The notes beneath the pieces were generated by a model. It did no database searches. It was not told where the DNA came from and saw only the letters and a program-made list of their open reading frames with translations. Position numbers and translations under genes: made by a program. Source: Blastococcus saxobsidens (GTDB lineage Bacteria; Actinomycetota; Actinomycetes; Mycobacteriales; Geodermatophilaceae). Taken from it: a stretch of 64,000 bases of DNA. Below, in pieces: positions 25,293 to 32,872 of this stretch. The DNA is taken from contig NZ_POQT01000003.1 in NCBI RefSeq assembly GCF_002938435.1, positions 156,164 to 220,163 of the forward strand, read 5' to 3'. Position 1 is the stretch's first letter, and every line of letters starts with the position of its first letter.

Positions 25293-26644
25293 CCACCACT
25301 GGTACGACCACTACCGCGCCGAGCAGGGTGCTGGCAGGGTGGGCCAGCACCCTGCGCTGGCAGGACCTGCCCGATGGCGCCCGCAGCGCCGCCCGGCGCA
25401 CCCTCGCCAACGTCGTCGGCCTCGGCGTGGGTGCCGCCGACCACCCCGCCGTGGTCACGGCGATGGGCGCGCTGGGCGACCTGGGTGCCGCCGGCGACTG
25501 CTCGGTCCTGGGGCGCGCCGAGCGGTTCGGGATCACCTGGGCACCGCTGGTCAACGGGATCGCCATGCACGTCGAGGACTTCGACGACACCCACCTGCGG
25601 ACGGTGCTCCACCCGGGCGCGCCGGTGGTCGCCGCGGCGCTGTCGGTCGCCGAGTCCACCGGGGCATCGGGGGCCGAGGTCCTGACCGCGGTCGCCGCTG
25701 GTGTGGAGGTGTCCTCCCGGGTGGGCAACGGCATCTGCCCAGGGCACTTCGACCTGGGCTGGCACGTCACCGGCACGATGGGGCACCTGGGCGCCGCGGT
25801 GGCTGCCGGGCGGTTGCTGGGGCTGGACCCCGAGGCCATGCACCACGCACTCGCGCTGGCCGCCACGCAGGCCGCCGGTCACACCCAGCAGCTGGGCACG
25901 ATGACGAAGTCACTGCATCCGGGCAAGGCGGCGGCCGACGGCGTGGAGGCGGCGCTGCTGGCCGCGGCGGGCTTCACCGGTCCCGACGAGCCGATCGAGG
26001 GCCGGCGGGGACTCGCGGCCCTCATGGCGCCGGAGGTGGAGCTCGAGGAGATGCTGCGCGACCTGGGGTCGGTGTGGGAGCTGGAGGACAACGCGTTCAA
26101 GCCCTACGCCTGCGGCATCGTCAGCCACCCCGTCATCGACGCCGGCGTCGCGCTGCGCGAGCAGGGCGTCGACCCGGCGCAGATTGCCTCGGTGGAGGTC
26201 GTCGTCCGGCCGGTGGTGCTGCAGGTGATGGGGGTGGAGGAGCCACAGGACGGGCTGCAGAGCAAGTTCTCGGTCTACCACTGCTTCGCCGTCGGGCTGC
26301 TGGACGGCGCTGCGGGCCCAGCGCAGTACAGCGACGAGCGGGCGACCGACGCCGAGGTCGTGGCGCTGCGGCGCAAGGTCCGCGCGGTGACCGATCAGGA
26401 CATGCCCAAGGACGCCTGCCGGGTCGAGGTCGTGCTCCAGGACGGGACCACCCTGAACGAGGTGGTCGACCACGCCACCGGGAGCGTGGAGCGCCCCATG
26501 AGCGACGAGCAGCTCCGGGCGAAGTTCGAGCTCGTCGTCCGCCCGGTGCTGGGGGAGCGGACCGGAGCGCTGTGGGAGGCCGCCTTCGGGCTGGCCGACC
26601 TGCCGTCGGTGGCGCCGCTGCTCGAGGCGTCCCGCCCGGCCTGA
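25289..26644 (+). CDS. MmgE/PrpD family protein 3
   Basis: 451 residues from ATG 25289, which overlaps the preceding stop (ATGA). The N-terminus has a Thr-rich leader (MTTTGTTTTAP). Landmarks: AMHVEDFDDTHLRTVLHPGA, FDLGWHVTGTMGHLGAAVAA, GTMTKSLHPGKAAADG, FKPYACGIVSHPVIDAG, LQSKFSVYHCFAVGL. It is closest in pattern to copies 2 and 4 (shared DFDDTH, GWHxTGT and KPY[AP]CG motifs). Substrate unknown; a dehydratase, decarboxylase or epimerase acting on a di/tricarboxylate is the family expectation. Confidence 0.9.
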   Translation: MTTTGTTTTAPSRVLAGWASTLRWQDLPDGARSAARRTLANVVGLGVGAADHPAVVTAMGALGDLGAAGDCSVLGRAERFGITWAPLVNGIAMHVEDFDDTHLRTVLHPGAPVVAAALSVAESTGASGAEVLTAVAAGVEVSSRVGNGICPGHFDLGWHVTGTMGHLGAAVAAGRLLGLDPEAMHHALALAATQAAGHTQQLGTMTKSLHPGKAAADGVEAALLAAAGFTGPDEPIEGRRGLAALMAPEVELEEMLRDLGSVWELEDNAFKPYACGIVSHPVIDAGVALREQGVDPAQIASVEVVVRPVVLQVMGVEEPQDGLQSKFSVYHCFAVGLLDGAAGPAQYSDERATDAEVVALRRKVRAVTDQDMPKDACRVEVVLQDGTTLNEVVDHATGSVERPMSDEQLRAKFELVVRPVLGERTGALWEAAFGLADLPSVAPLLEASRPA

Positions 26645-26655
26645 GCGACGGGCTG

Positions 26656-26715
26656 CCGACGACCGACCGACCGATCGGCCCGGGTCCCACCGGACACGGG
26701 CCGGTCCGTCGTCGG
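26656..26715. terminator. Nested hairpin between convergent prpD-type and abrB-type genes
   Basis: Outer arms CCGACGAC (26656-26663) and GTCGTCGG (26708-26715), inner arms CGGCCCG (26676-26682) and CGGGCCG (26697-26703). Located in the short gap between two converging genes; a likely bidirectional terminator. Confidence 0.65.
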
Positions 26716-26731
26716 AAACCTGAGTCCGGCC

Positions 26732-27898
26732 TCAGGCCAGGGCCGGTGGTGGTGCCCGGAAGATGCGCAGCCACAGCGGCATGAGGATGTTCACCGCGAT
26801 CTGGCGGGACATCTGCGCGATGACCACCAGGTGCAGATCGCTCGGGCTGGCGGCGGCGAGCACGATCATCTCCGGCGCCCCGCCCGGCGCGGTCATCAGC
26901 ACGCAGGTGAGGAACGACCACGGGGTGAGCAGGGCCAGCGCCACGGCGACGAGCAGCGAGAGGACCATCGTCCCGCCCACGCCGGCCAGCCCGCCCAGCG
27001 CCGCCCGACGCTTCACCCGGGCGTCCTGGGCGAGGTACTCGCCGACGGTGATGCCGAGCAGCGCCTGACCGACGATCGAGTGCAGGTAGGGCACCTCGAG
27101 GGGGTCGGCGCCGCTCACCAGCGCGCGGTAGGCCAGCGCGGCGACCAGGCCGAACACCATCGGGCCCAGCAGCGAGGCGACCGGCACGTGCAGGCGGGTC
27201 GCGATCGCGGAGGCGACGAACGCGCCGCCGAGCAGCAGGATCCAGCTGCCGTAGCCCGCGCCGTCGGTGGGCAGCAGGCTCGGCACGTCACCGGGCTCGA
27301 CCGTGGGAGCGCCGCCGATGAGCAGGATGACCGGGACGATCGAGACGACCACCGCGACGCGGGCGCCCTGCACCAGCGCCACCAGCGTGGGCGACCTGCC
27401 GCGGTCCGCGGCGACCGACGCCATGATGCCGATGCCGCCGGGCAGTGTCGCCAGGCCGGCGGTCAGCAGGTCCACGCCGCCCCAGCGGGCGTAGGCGCGG
27501 GCGACGACCACGGCGCCGATGAACGCGATGAGCACCGCGCCGAGCAGCAGGGCCAGGTAGGCGAGCTCCTCGCCCATCGACTGGGCGGCCAGGACCGGGC
27601 CCAGGCTCACCCCGACCAGCACCTGGCCGGTCTTGCGCGTGGCGGCGTTGGGAGCGTGGGCGAGCGCCGCCTTCCGGAAGAACGCGCTGACGATCCAGCC
27701 GGCCGCGAGCCCGCCGAGGACCCAGACGAACTCCTGCCGCACCAACAGGTACAGCCCGGTGCTGAGGACGGTGGTCAGCAGCAGTTCGGCGGGGAGGAGC
27801 CAGAAGCTCCGGGACCGCCCGCCCGCGGACGTCTTCCTCACGCGAGGACCGAGGCCCGGGCGCCTTGTGCTCCGGGGCCGCGAGCTCCTCGGCGCCAC
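26732..27898 (-). CDS. AbrB family (Pfam AbrB/PF05145-type) integral membrane protein
   Basis: Up to 388 residues with about ten hydrophobic helices. The two internally related halves each contain the family signature: TAGLATLPGGIGIMAS in the first and MTAPGGAPEMIVLAA in the second. Annotated members are often called ammonia monooxygenase or AbrB regulators, both misleading; they look like transporters. It sits between prpD-type genes and tctC, so uptake or export of an organic acid is a fair guess. No ribosome site precedes GTG 27898; GTG at the VRKTSAGG segment is an alternative, and a leaderless message is possible. Confidence 0.75.
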   Translation of the reverse strand: MAPRSSRPRSTRRPGLGPRVRKTSAGGRSRSFWLLPAELLLTTVLSTGLYLLVRQEFVWVLGGLAAGWIVSAFFRKAALAHAPNAATRKTGQVLVGVSLGPVLAAQSMGEELAYLALLLGAVLIAFIGAVVVARAYARWGGVDLLTAGLATLPGGIGIMASVAADRGRSPTLVALVQGARVAVVVSIVPVILLIGGAPTVEPGDVPSLLPTDGAGYGSWILLLGGAFVASAIATRLHVPVASLLGPMVFGLVAALAYRALVSGADPLEVPYLHSIVGQALLGITVGEYLAQDARVKRRAALGGLAGVGGTMVLSLLVAVALALLTPWSFLTCVLMTAPGGAPEMIVLAAASPSDLHLVVIAQMSRQIAVNILMPLWLRIFRAPPPALA

Positions 27899-27992
27899 GC
27901 CGCAGAATAATCGCGCACTGTAATCGTAAGGTCACTCAGTGCCAAACCTGTGGTGTGCCAGGTAACGGACACGTCACTCCTAACGATGGAGG

Positions 27993-28021
27993 TTGACTTC
28001 TGGTGAACTGGACCACACAGT
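27993..28021 (+). promoter_or_regulatory. Probable promoter of tctC
   Basis: TTGACT (27993-27998) and CACAGT (28016-28021) are 17 bases apart. Just downstream lies an imperfect dyad around 28020-28050 (TCGTATCACG...CACGATATCGA), a possible regulator site. The leader to ATG 28074 is about 45 bases. Confidence 0.45.
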
Positions 28022-28073
28022 CGTATCACGTACTTCATGCACGATATCGAACCGCCCAGACCCTGGAGGCAGC

Positions 28074-29111
28074 ATGACGACACGCTCCACACGCGCCCGC
28101 CGGTTGAGCATCCTGCTCGTCCCGATGTTCGCGGCGGTTGCCTGTGGCAACGCGGCGAGTTCCGGCGGTGGGGGCGGCGACGCCGAGGCCCCGCTCGCCG
28201 GCGAGCGGATCAGGTTCATCGTCCCCACGTCGGCCGGCGGTGGCTTCGACACCACGGCCCGCCAGCTGCAGCCATACCTGGAAGAGGCCCTCGACGCCAC
28301 GATCGTCGTCGAGAACCTCGAGGGTGGTGGCTACGCCATCGGTACCCAGGCTGCCATCAACGCCGGCGGGGACTGCAAGACGATCCTGTTCCACGCCGTC
28401 CCGCACGTGACGTTCTCCTACCTGACGCAGAACGTCGACTACACGATCGACGACCTCGCGCCCCTGGCCGGCGTCAGCATCGAGCCGGGCATGTACCGCG
28501 TCCGCGACGACGCGCCCTGGGAGACGATGCAGGACCTGATCGACGACGCCAAGGCCCGTCCGAACGAGATCCGGCTCAGCGTCAGCGACCTGACCACCAG
28601 CAACTTCGTCGCGGTCAAGCAGCTGCAGGAGCTCACCGGCGCAGACTTCAACGTCGTCCCCTACGACGGCGGTGGCCCTGCCCGTACGGCGCTCGTCGCC
28701 GGCGAGGTCGACGTGACCGAGGCCGGTGTCTTCAACAGCCTCGCGATCGACGACGGCACCCGGGTGCTGGCCGTCAACCAGCCCGAGAACCAGTGGCCGG
28801 ACGTCACCGACGACGCGCCGACCACCAGCGAGGCGCTGGGCATGGAGGTCCCCTCGGACGCCTCCAACTACGGCATGTTCGCCCCGGCCTCCTGCGAGGA
28901 GGAGAACCCCGAGGCCTACCAGGCCCTCGTGGACGGCGTGCAGACCGCCATGGAGAACCCGGAGTTCGTGTCGACGCTCGAGAAGCTCGGCGAGGCCGAC
29001 AAGCTCTTCTACCTGAGCCCGGAGGAGTACGGCGACCTCGCCCAGGAGAGCGCCGACGAGATCAGCGGCATCCTGGAGGAGGACCCGGACGCCTTCGAGG
29101 TCGCGAACTGA
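28074..29111 (+). CDS. tctC: TctC/Bug family substrate-binding lipoprotein
   Basis: 345 residues from ATG 28074 with GGAGG upstream. A lipoprotein signal (RRLSILLVPMFAAVAC, lipidated Cys24) is followed by an acid-poor Gly/Ser linker. The binding domain starts IRFIVPTSAGGGFDTTARQL, the Bug-family motif (P-x-x-GG-x-D), and continues VVENLEGGGYAIGTQAA. TctC proteins hand carboxylates such as citrate or aconitate to TctAB. Here tctC is separated from tctBA (32302-34564) by four minus-strand genes, but all three components are in the region and no other set is seen. Confidence 0.92.
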   Translation: MTTRSTRARRLSILLVPMFAAVACGNAASSGGGGGDAEAPLAGERIRFIVPTSAGGGFDTTARQLQPYLEEALDATIVVENLEGGGYAIGTQAAINAGGDCKTILFHAVPHVTFSYLTQNVDYTIDDLAPLAGVSIEPGMYRVRDDAPWETMQDLIDDAKARPNEIRLSVSDLTTSNFVAVKQLQELTGADFNVVPYDGGGPARTALVAGEVDVTEAGVFNSLAIDDGTRVLAVNQPENQWPDVTDDAPTTSEALGMEVPSDASNYGMFAPASCEEENPEAYQALVDGVQTAMENPEFVSTLEKLGEADKLFYLSPEEYGDLAQESADEISGILEEDPDAFEVAN

Positions 29112-29149
29112 TCGCATCAGCTCGGCACTGAGCCGCTCGGCGGCTCGGA

Positions 29150-29207
29150 CCCGTACAGCACTGGACTCCCCGCTCATCCGTGAGCGGGGAGTCCGCTGCT
29201 GTACGGG
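29150..29207. terminator. Very long nested hairpin after tctC
   Basis: Inner arms GGACTCCCCGCTCA (29163-29176) and TGAGCGGGGAGTCC (29181-29194) pair perfectly around TCCG; outer arms CCCGTACAGCA (29150-29160) and TGCTGTACGGG (29197-29207) add eleven more pairs across a 2x2 internal loop. This 58-base structure sits 38 bases after the tctC stop and should end tctC transcription. Confidence 0.85.
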
Positions 29208-29251
29208 CGTGGCCCGCCGGTTCGGACGCCCGGCGAGCACCCCGCACGGAA

Positions 29252-29286
29252 CGGGCCCCCCGGTGGCGCTGCCGCCGGGGGGCCCG
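29252..29286. terminator. Hairpin downstream of minus-strand prpD-type gene 4
   Basis: CGGGCCCCCCGG (29252-29263) pairs with CCGGGGGGCCCG (29275-29286), with extra CGCAC/GTGCG pairing outside. It lies 25 bases past the stop of the minus-strand gene and forms a tandem pair with the tctC terminator. Confidence 0.75.
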
Positions 29287-29310
29287 TCCTGTCGTGCGGA
29301 GGTCGGCGGG

Positions 29311-30705
29311 TCAGCCGGCGGGGGTGGCCGCCGCGATCAGGTCGGCGACGGACGTCGCCCGGTCCACCTGCCACACGCGGGTGGCGAGCAGCTCGGCCCG
29401 CTCGCGCCCCAGGATCCCGTCGACGAGGTCGTGGAACTTCTCCTGGAGCTCCTCGTCGGAGATGCGGTTGCCCGGGGTGCCGGTGGCCGCGTCGACGCGG
29501 ATCGTCAGCTCCCGGCCGTCGGTCAGGCGGGCCGTGGCGATCGCGGCCTCGTGCGGCACCTGGTCGGAGGGGACGACCGAGATGCGGGACATCAGGCTGC
29601 GGACGTCCGGCCGCACCACGTTGGCGTCGGTGAACTGCCGCTCGCGGGCGGTGCCCTCGATCAGGGCGATCGAGCAGGCGAACTGGACGCTGAACTTGCC
29701 CTCGAGGGCCGTCAGCGGGTTCGTCTTCCCGGTCAGCTCGGCGACCAGCGGGTGCACCTGCAGTTCGATCGACTCGACGTCCTCGGGCCGGACGCCGTGC
29801 TCGCTGCCGAGGCTGCGCACCGAGTCGATCGGCGGGTGCGTCACGACGCCGCAGGCGTAGGGCTTGATGCCGTTGCGGAAGATCTCCCACCGGTCGCCCA
29901 GCCCGGACGTCAGGTCCTCCGGGGTGGACCTCGTGGACATCACCGAGAACATGCCGCGGCGGCCCTCCAGCGAGTCGGGGGCGGCCACGTAGCCGCCCTC
30001 GGCCAGCAGCGCCGACAGCAGCCCCGCCTCGGCCGCGTGGCCGGCGTGGAAGGACTTCGTCATCGCGCCGAACTGCTCGCGGTGCCCGGCGGCCTGCGTG
30101 GCCGCCAGTCCGAGGGCGTGCGGCATGAGCGCGGGGGACAGGCCCAGCAGTCGGGCGCTGGCGGTGGCCGCGCCCAGGGTGCCGGTGGTGCCGGTCATGT
30201 GCCAGCCGATGTCGTAGTGCTCGGGGTACAGGGCGACGCTCACCCGGGCGCTCAGCTCGTAGCCGAGGGCGTGCGCGGCGAGCAGGTCGGCGCCGGTGCC
30301 TCCGCGCCACTCCGCGAGCGCCAGGCCGCTGGCGTACAGCGGGGTGGTCGGGTGCAGGATCGTCGGGATGTGCGTGTCGTCGAAGTCGAAGACGTGCGCC
30401 GAGATGCCGTTCACCAGGGCCGCGTCCGTGGCCCGCAGGCGGGCCGTGGTGCCGAGGACCGCCGCCTGCGGCTGACCCCCCATGGCCTGCATCGTCCGCG
30501 CGACGATCGTCGGTGCCTCCTCGTGGACGGCGCCGATCGCCGTGCCGAAGAAGTCCAGCAGGCACCGCTTGCTCTCGTGCAGCACATCGGCGGGCAGGTC
30601 CTCGGTCCGCGTCCGGGAGACGAAGGTCGCCAGCTCCCGGGTCGCCGCGGATACCCGCTCGTCCATCGTGTCCGGGTCCTGGGTGGTCGCTGGTTCCGGG
30701 GCCAT
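29311..30705 (-). CDS. MmgE/PrpD family protein 4
   Basis: 464 residues from ATG 30705-30703, preceded by AAGGAGAACC. Landmarks: AHVFDFDDTHIPTILHPTTP, HYDIGWHMTGTTGTLGAA, GAMTKSFHAGHAAEAG, IKPYACGVVTHPPIDS, LEGKFSVQFACSIALIEG. In the usual KxxHPGK loop this copy has KSFHAGH, so the second Lys is replaced by His; this may change chemistry at the active site. It heads a short distance downstream of a carboxymuconolactone decarboxylase-like gene and an oxidoreductase gene on the same strand (31265-32185, 30752-31177), which are likely transcribed with it. Confidence 0.9.
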   Translation of the reverse strand: MAPEPATTQDPDTMDERVSAATRELATFVSRTRTEDLPADVLHESKRCLLDFFGTAIGAVHEEAPTIVARTMQAMGGQPQAAVLGTTARLRATDAALVNGISAHVFDFDDTHIPTILHPTTPLYASGLALAEWRGGTGADLLAAHALGYELSARVSVALYPEHYDIGWHMTGTTGTLGAATASARLLGLSPALMPHALGLAATQAAGHREQFGAMTKSFHAGHAAEAGLLSALLAEGGYVAAPDSLEGRRGMFSVMSTRSTPEDLTSGLGDRWEIFRNGIKPYACGVVTHPPIDSVRSLGSEHGVRPEDVESIELQVHPLVAELTGKTNPLTALEGKFSVQFACSIALIEGTARERQFTDANVVRPDVRSLMSRISVVPSDQVPHEAAIATARLTDGRELTIRVDAATGTPGNRISDEELQEKFHDLVDGILGRERAELLATRVWQVDRATSVADLIAAATPAG

Positions 30706-30715
30706 GGTTCTCCTT

Positions 30716-30750
30716 GGGTTGGGTCGGGTCGGATCGGGTTGGCTGGGGGG
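30716..30750 (+). other. G-quadruplex-type motif on the non-coding strand
   Basis: The plus strand has GGG runs at 30716, 30721, 30726 and 30736 with loops of 2, 2 and 7 bases, followed by a run of six G at 30745-30750, meeting the G3N1-7 rule. It lies in the 46-base gap between two minus-strand genes, just before the ribosome site of prpD-type 4, so the G-rich strand is the template strand. Confidence 0.6.
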
Positions 30751-30751
30751 A

Positions 30752-31177
30752 TCAGTTGCCCTGGTCGTCGCGGGCCGTGCCGGCCACCGGGACGGTCGGC
30801 TCGATGCCCTCGGCGCCGACGACCTCCCGCCAGGCGTCGAAGCCGACCTGGAACGCCACGACACCGGCCTCCGGGAGGGAGATCTCGATCGCCTCGAGTA
30901 TTTCCTGGGGGCTGAGACCCAGGTCGAGCGCGACCCGGATGTGGCTCTGGATGTGCTCCTTGGAAGCCCGCATGACCGTCAGGCTGACGATGAAGATCAG
31001 CTCCTTGACGGTGCGGTCCAGGGTGCGCTGTTCGAGGTAGGCGGCCTTGACCAGACCGTTGGCGGCGGTCAGCACCTCGAAGTCGTGCTTGGCCATCACC
31101 TTGTGGTAGTCGAGCACGTATCCCCGCGAGCGGACCATGTCGTCGACGTACTGCTGCTGCTGCTCGGGTGTGGCCAT
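30752..31177 (-). CDS. Carboxymuconolactone decarboxylase-like protein lacking the CxxC
   Basis: 141 residues with a CMD/AhpD-like helical core: RTLDRTVKELIFIVSLTVMR followed by KEHIQSHIRVALDLGLS and EILEAIEISLPEAG. AhpD-type relatives have a Cys-x-x-Cys before the EH motif; here the corresponding segment is SLTVMRASKEH, with no Cys. It is therefore not a thiol peroxidase partner and may be a decarboxylase or isomerase on a small ring or carboxylate. It lies between the HIBADH-like and prpD-type 4 genes on the same strand. Confidence 0.8.
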   Translation of the reverse strand: MATPEQQQQYVDDMVRSRGYVLDYHKVMAKHDFEVLTAANGLVKAAYLEQRTLDRTVKELIFIVSLTVMRASKEHIQSHIRVALDLGLSPQEILEAIEISLPEAGVVAFQVGFDAWREVVGAEGIEPTVPVAGTARDDQGN

Positions 31178-31264
31178 GGCTGGGCTCCTCGGTGATCGCG
31201 GGCGCCGCGGGCGCGGGCCCGTCGGCTGTGGGTGTGCCTCCTCGCGGCGGTCCGGGCCGCCGCC

Positions 31265-32185
31265 TCAGTCGCCCCTCGGGCCCGGTCGCACGCCCGCGCG
31301 CGCCGCCACGTAGGCGGCGATCTCGGTGTGGTCGGCCCCGGCCTCCCGGTCCTGCGCCGCAGCGATCCACTGCTCGAGGCAGCCGGCCGACAGCGGCGAG
31401 GGCGTGCCGGTGTCGTGGGCCAGGTCCAGGGCGGTGCGCAGGTCCTTGACCATCAGGCGCATGGCGAACCCGGAGTCGAAGGTGCCGGAGAGCACGAAGC
31501 GCGCCATCTTGACCTCGGTGGCGTGGTTGCGGCCCGTCGACCCGTTGAGAACGTCGAGCATGACGGCGGGGTCCAGTCCGAAGTTCGACCCGATCGCGAG
31601 GACCTCGGAGGCGGCGGCCAGGCCGACGGCCGAGAGCAGGTTGTTCAGCGCCTTCATCGCGTGGCCCGCCCCGGCGGGGCCGACGTGCACCGGCTCGCCG
31701 AGGGCGGAGAGCAGGGCGTGCACGCGGTCGACGTCGGCAGGTTCCCCGCCGGCCATGATCGCCAGCTCGCCGGTCCGTGCCCGTGCCACGCCGCCGGACA
31801 CCGGGGCGTCGACGAGCGCGATGCCGCGGCTGCGGGCGCCGGCGGCGAGGGTGACCGTGCTCGCGGGGCGCGACGAGCCCATGTCCACGACCGTGCTGCC
31901 CCTCGCCATCACCGCGAGCAGCCCGTCCGGCCCGTCGAGCACGCTCTCGACCGCGGGGCTGTCGGGCAGCATCAGGACGACCGTGCCGGCCGACGCCGCG
32001 GCGTCCCGGAGGCCGGCGGCTGCGACGGCCGTGGCCTCGATCGTCCGGGCGAGGGAGACGGTGCGCTCCGGGTCGACGTCGTGCACCGCGAGGGAGTGGC
32101 CCGCGCCGGCCAGCAGCGTCGCCATGGGCGAACCCATGGCGCCCAGGCCGAGGAACAGGACATCGTGCTCGTGACCGTGGTCCAC
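31265..32185 (-). CDS. 3-hydroxyisobutyrate dehydrogenase family NAD(P)-dependent oxidoreductase
   Basis: 306 residues. The N-terminal Rossmann fold begins VLFLGLGAMGSPMATLL (GxGxMG). The substrate motif DAPVSGGVARARTGELAIM and the catalytic Lys in GHAMKALNNLLSAVG are typical of beta-hydroxyacid dehydrogenases (HIBADH, tartronate semialdehyde reductase, 2-hydroxymethylglutarate dehydrogenase). It interconverts a beta-hydroxy acid and a semialdehyde. Its position beside prpD-type 4 fits carboxylic-acid catabolism. Divergent from tctB across a 116-base gap. Confidence 0.88.
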   Translation of the reverse strand: MDHGHEHDVLFLGLGAMGSPMATLLAGAGHSLAVHDVDPERTVSLARTIEATAVAAAGLRDAAASAGTVVLMLPDSPAVESVLDGPDGLLAVMARGSTVVDMGSSRPASTVTLAAGARSRGIALVDAPVSGGVARARTGELAIMAGGEPADVDRVHALLSALGEPVHVGPAGAGHAMKALNNLLSAVGLAAASEVLAIGSNFGLDPAVMLDVLNGSTGRNHATEVKMARFVLSGTFDSGFAMRLMVKDLRTALDLAHDTGTPSPLSAGCLEQWIAAAQDREAGADHTEIAAYVAARAGVRPGPRGD

Positions 32186-32269
32186 CCGGACTCTCCTGCC
32201 TGCTGCGGACGCCGAATGCGACGCGTTGCGCGTGCCTCGAGCATCTGTGTTCCAGATCGCACCTACCTG

Positions 32270-32282
32270 ATGTACGGTACAT
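32270..32282. promoter_or_regulatory. Palindromic operator candidate upstream of tctB
   Basis: ATGTACGGTACAT is a perfect 6+1+6 palindrome ending 19 bases before the tctB start, within the divergent control region of the HIBADH-like and tctB genes. The TGTAC-N-GTACA pattern matches the T-x-G-T...A-C-x-A shape of FadR/FCD GntR operators, making the regulator at 23070-23756 a candidate binder. Confidence 0.5.
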
Positions 32283-32301
32283 GATCCATGAGGGAGGCTC
32301 G

Positions 32302-32871
32302 ATGACTACTTCGTCCCGGTCGACCGGTGACGTGCGGCCCGGAATCGGCAGACGGCTCTGGCTGGTGTCGGTACCGTTGTTCGCTCTCGTCGTGGCAGGC
32401 GGGATCCTCGCGGTGTCGGGGGAGATCACCGGCCGCGAGGGCACTTATCCACGGGTGCTCGCCGGGATCATCATCGTGCTGGCGCTCATCTCGATGCGCA
32501 GCGACTACGTGATGGCCCGCCGCGACGAGCACGACGGGGCCGGCCCCATGGCCGTGCCCGGCGAGGAGCACGGTGCCCCGGCCGCGCCGCTGCACGAAGA
32601 GGGCGCCGAGGACTTCGAGGGCAGTCGGGGCGCGGGCGTCGCCTGGAAGCGCGTGCTGGCGCTGACCGCCGTCACCTTCCTGGCGATCTACCTGATGTCC
32701 TGGCTGGGCTTCTTCATCCCCGCCACCCTGCTCGTCGGCGGTGGCCTGATCGTGCTGGGTGTCCGCACCTGGTGGAAGGTCGCCACCTACACGGGCGGCC
32801 TCGTCGTGGGCGCCTACCTGTTGTTCGTGGAGGCGCTCGGCGTCCCCTTCCCGCCTGCCCCCTGGAGCTGA
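32302..32871 (+). CDS. tctB: TctB-type small membrane subunit of tripartite tricarboxylate transporter
   Basis: 189 residues from ATG 32302 with GGGAGG just upstream (an ATG at 32281 is less likely). Four hydrophobic helices: LWLVSVPLFALVVAGGILAV, VLAGIIIVLALISM, ALTAVTFLAIYLMSW plus FFIPATLLVGGGLIVLG, and VGAYLLFVEALGVPFP at the end, the usual TctB ending. An acidic loop rich in Glu/Gly/Ala connects the halves. It works with TctA in the membrane and receives substrate from TctC. tctA starts one base after its stop. Confidence 0.88.
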   Translation: MTTSSRSTGDVRPGIGRRLWLVSVPLFALVVAGGILAVSGEITGREGTYPRVLAGIIIVLALISMRSDYVMARRDEHDGAGPMAVPGEEHGAPAAPLHEEGAEDFEGSRGAGVAWKRVLALTAVTFLAIYLMSWLGFFIPATLLVGGGLIVLGVRTWWKVATYTGGLVVGAYLLFVEALGVPFPPAPWS

Positions 32872-32872
32872 C

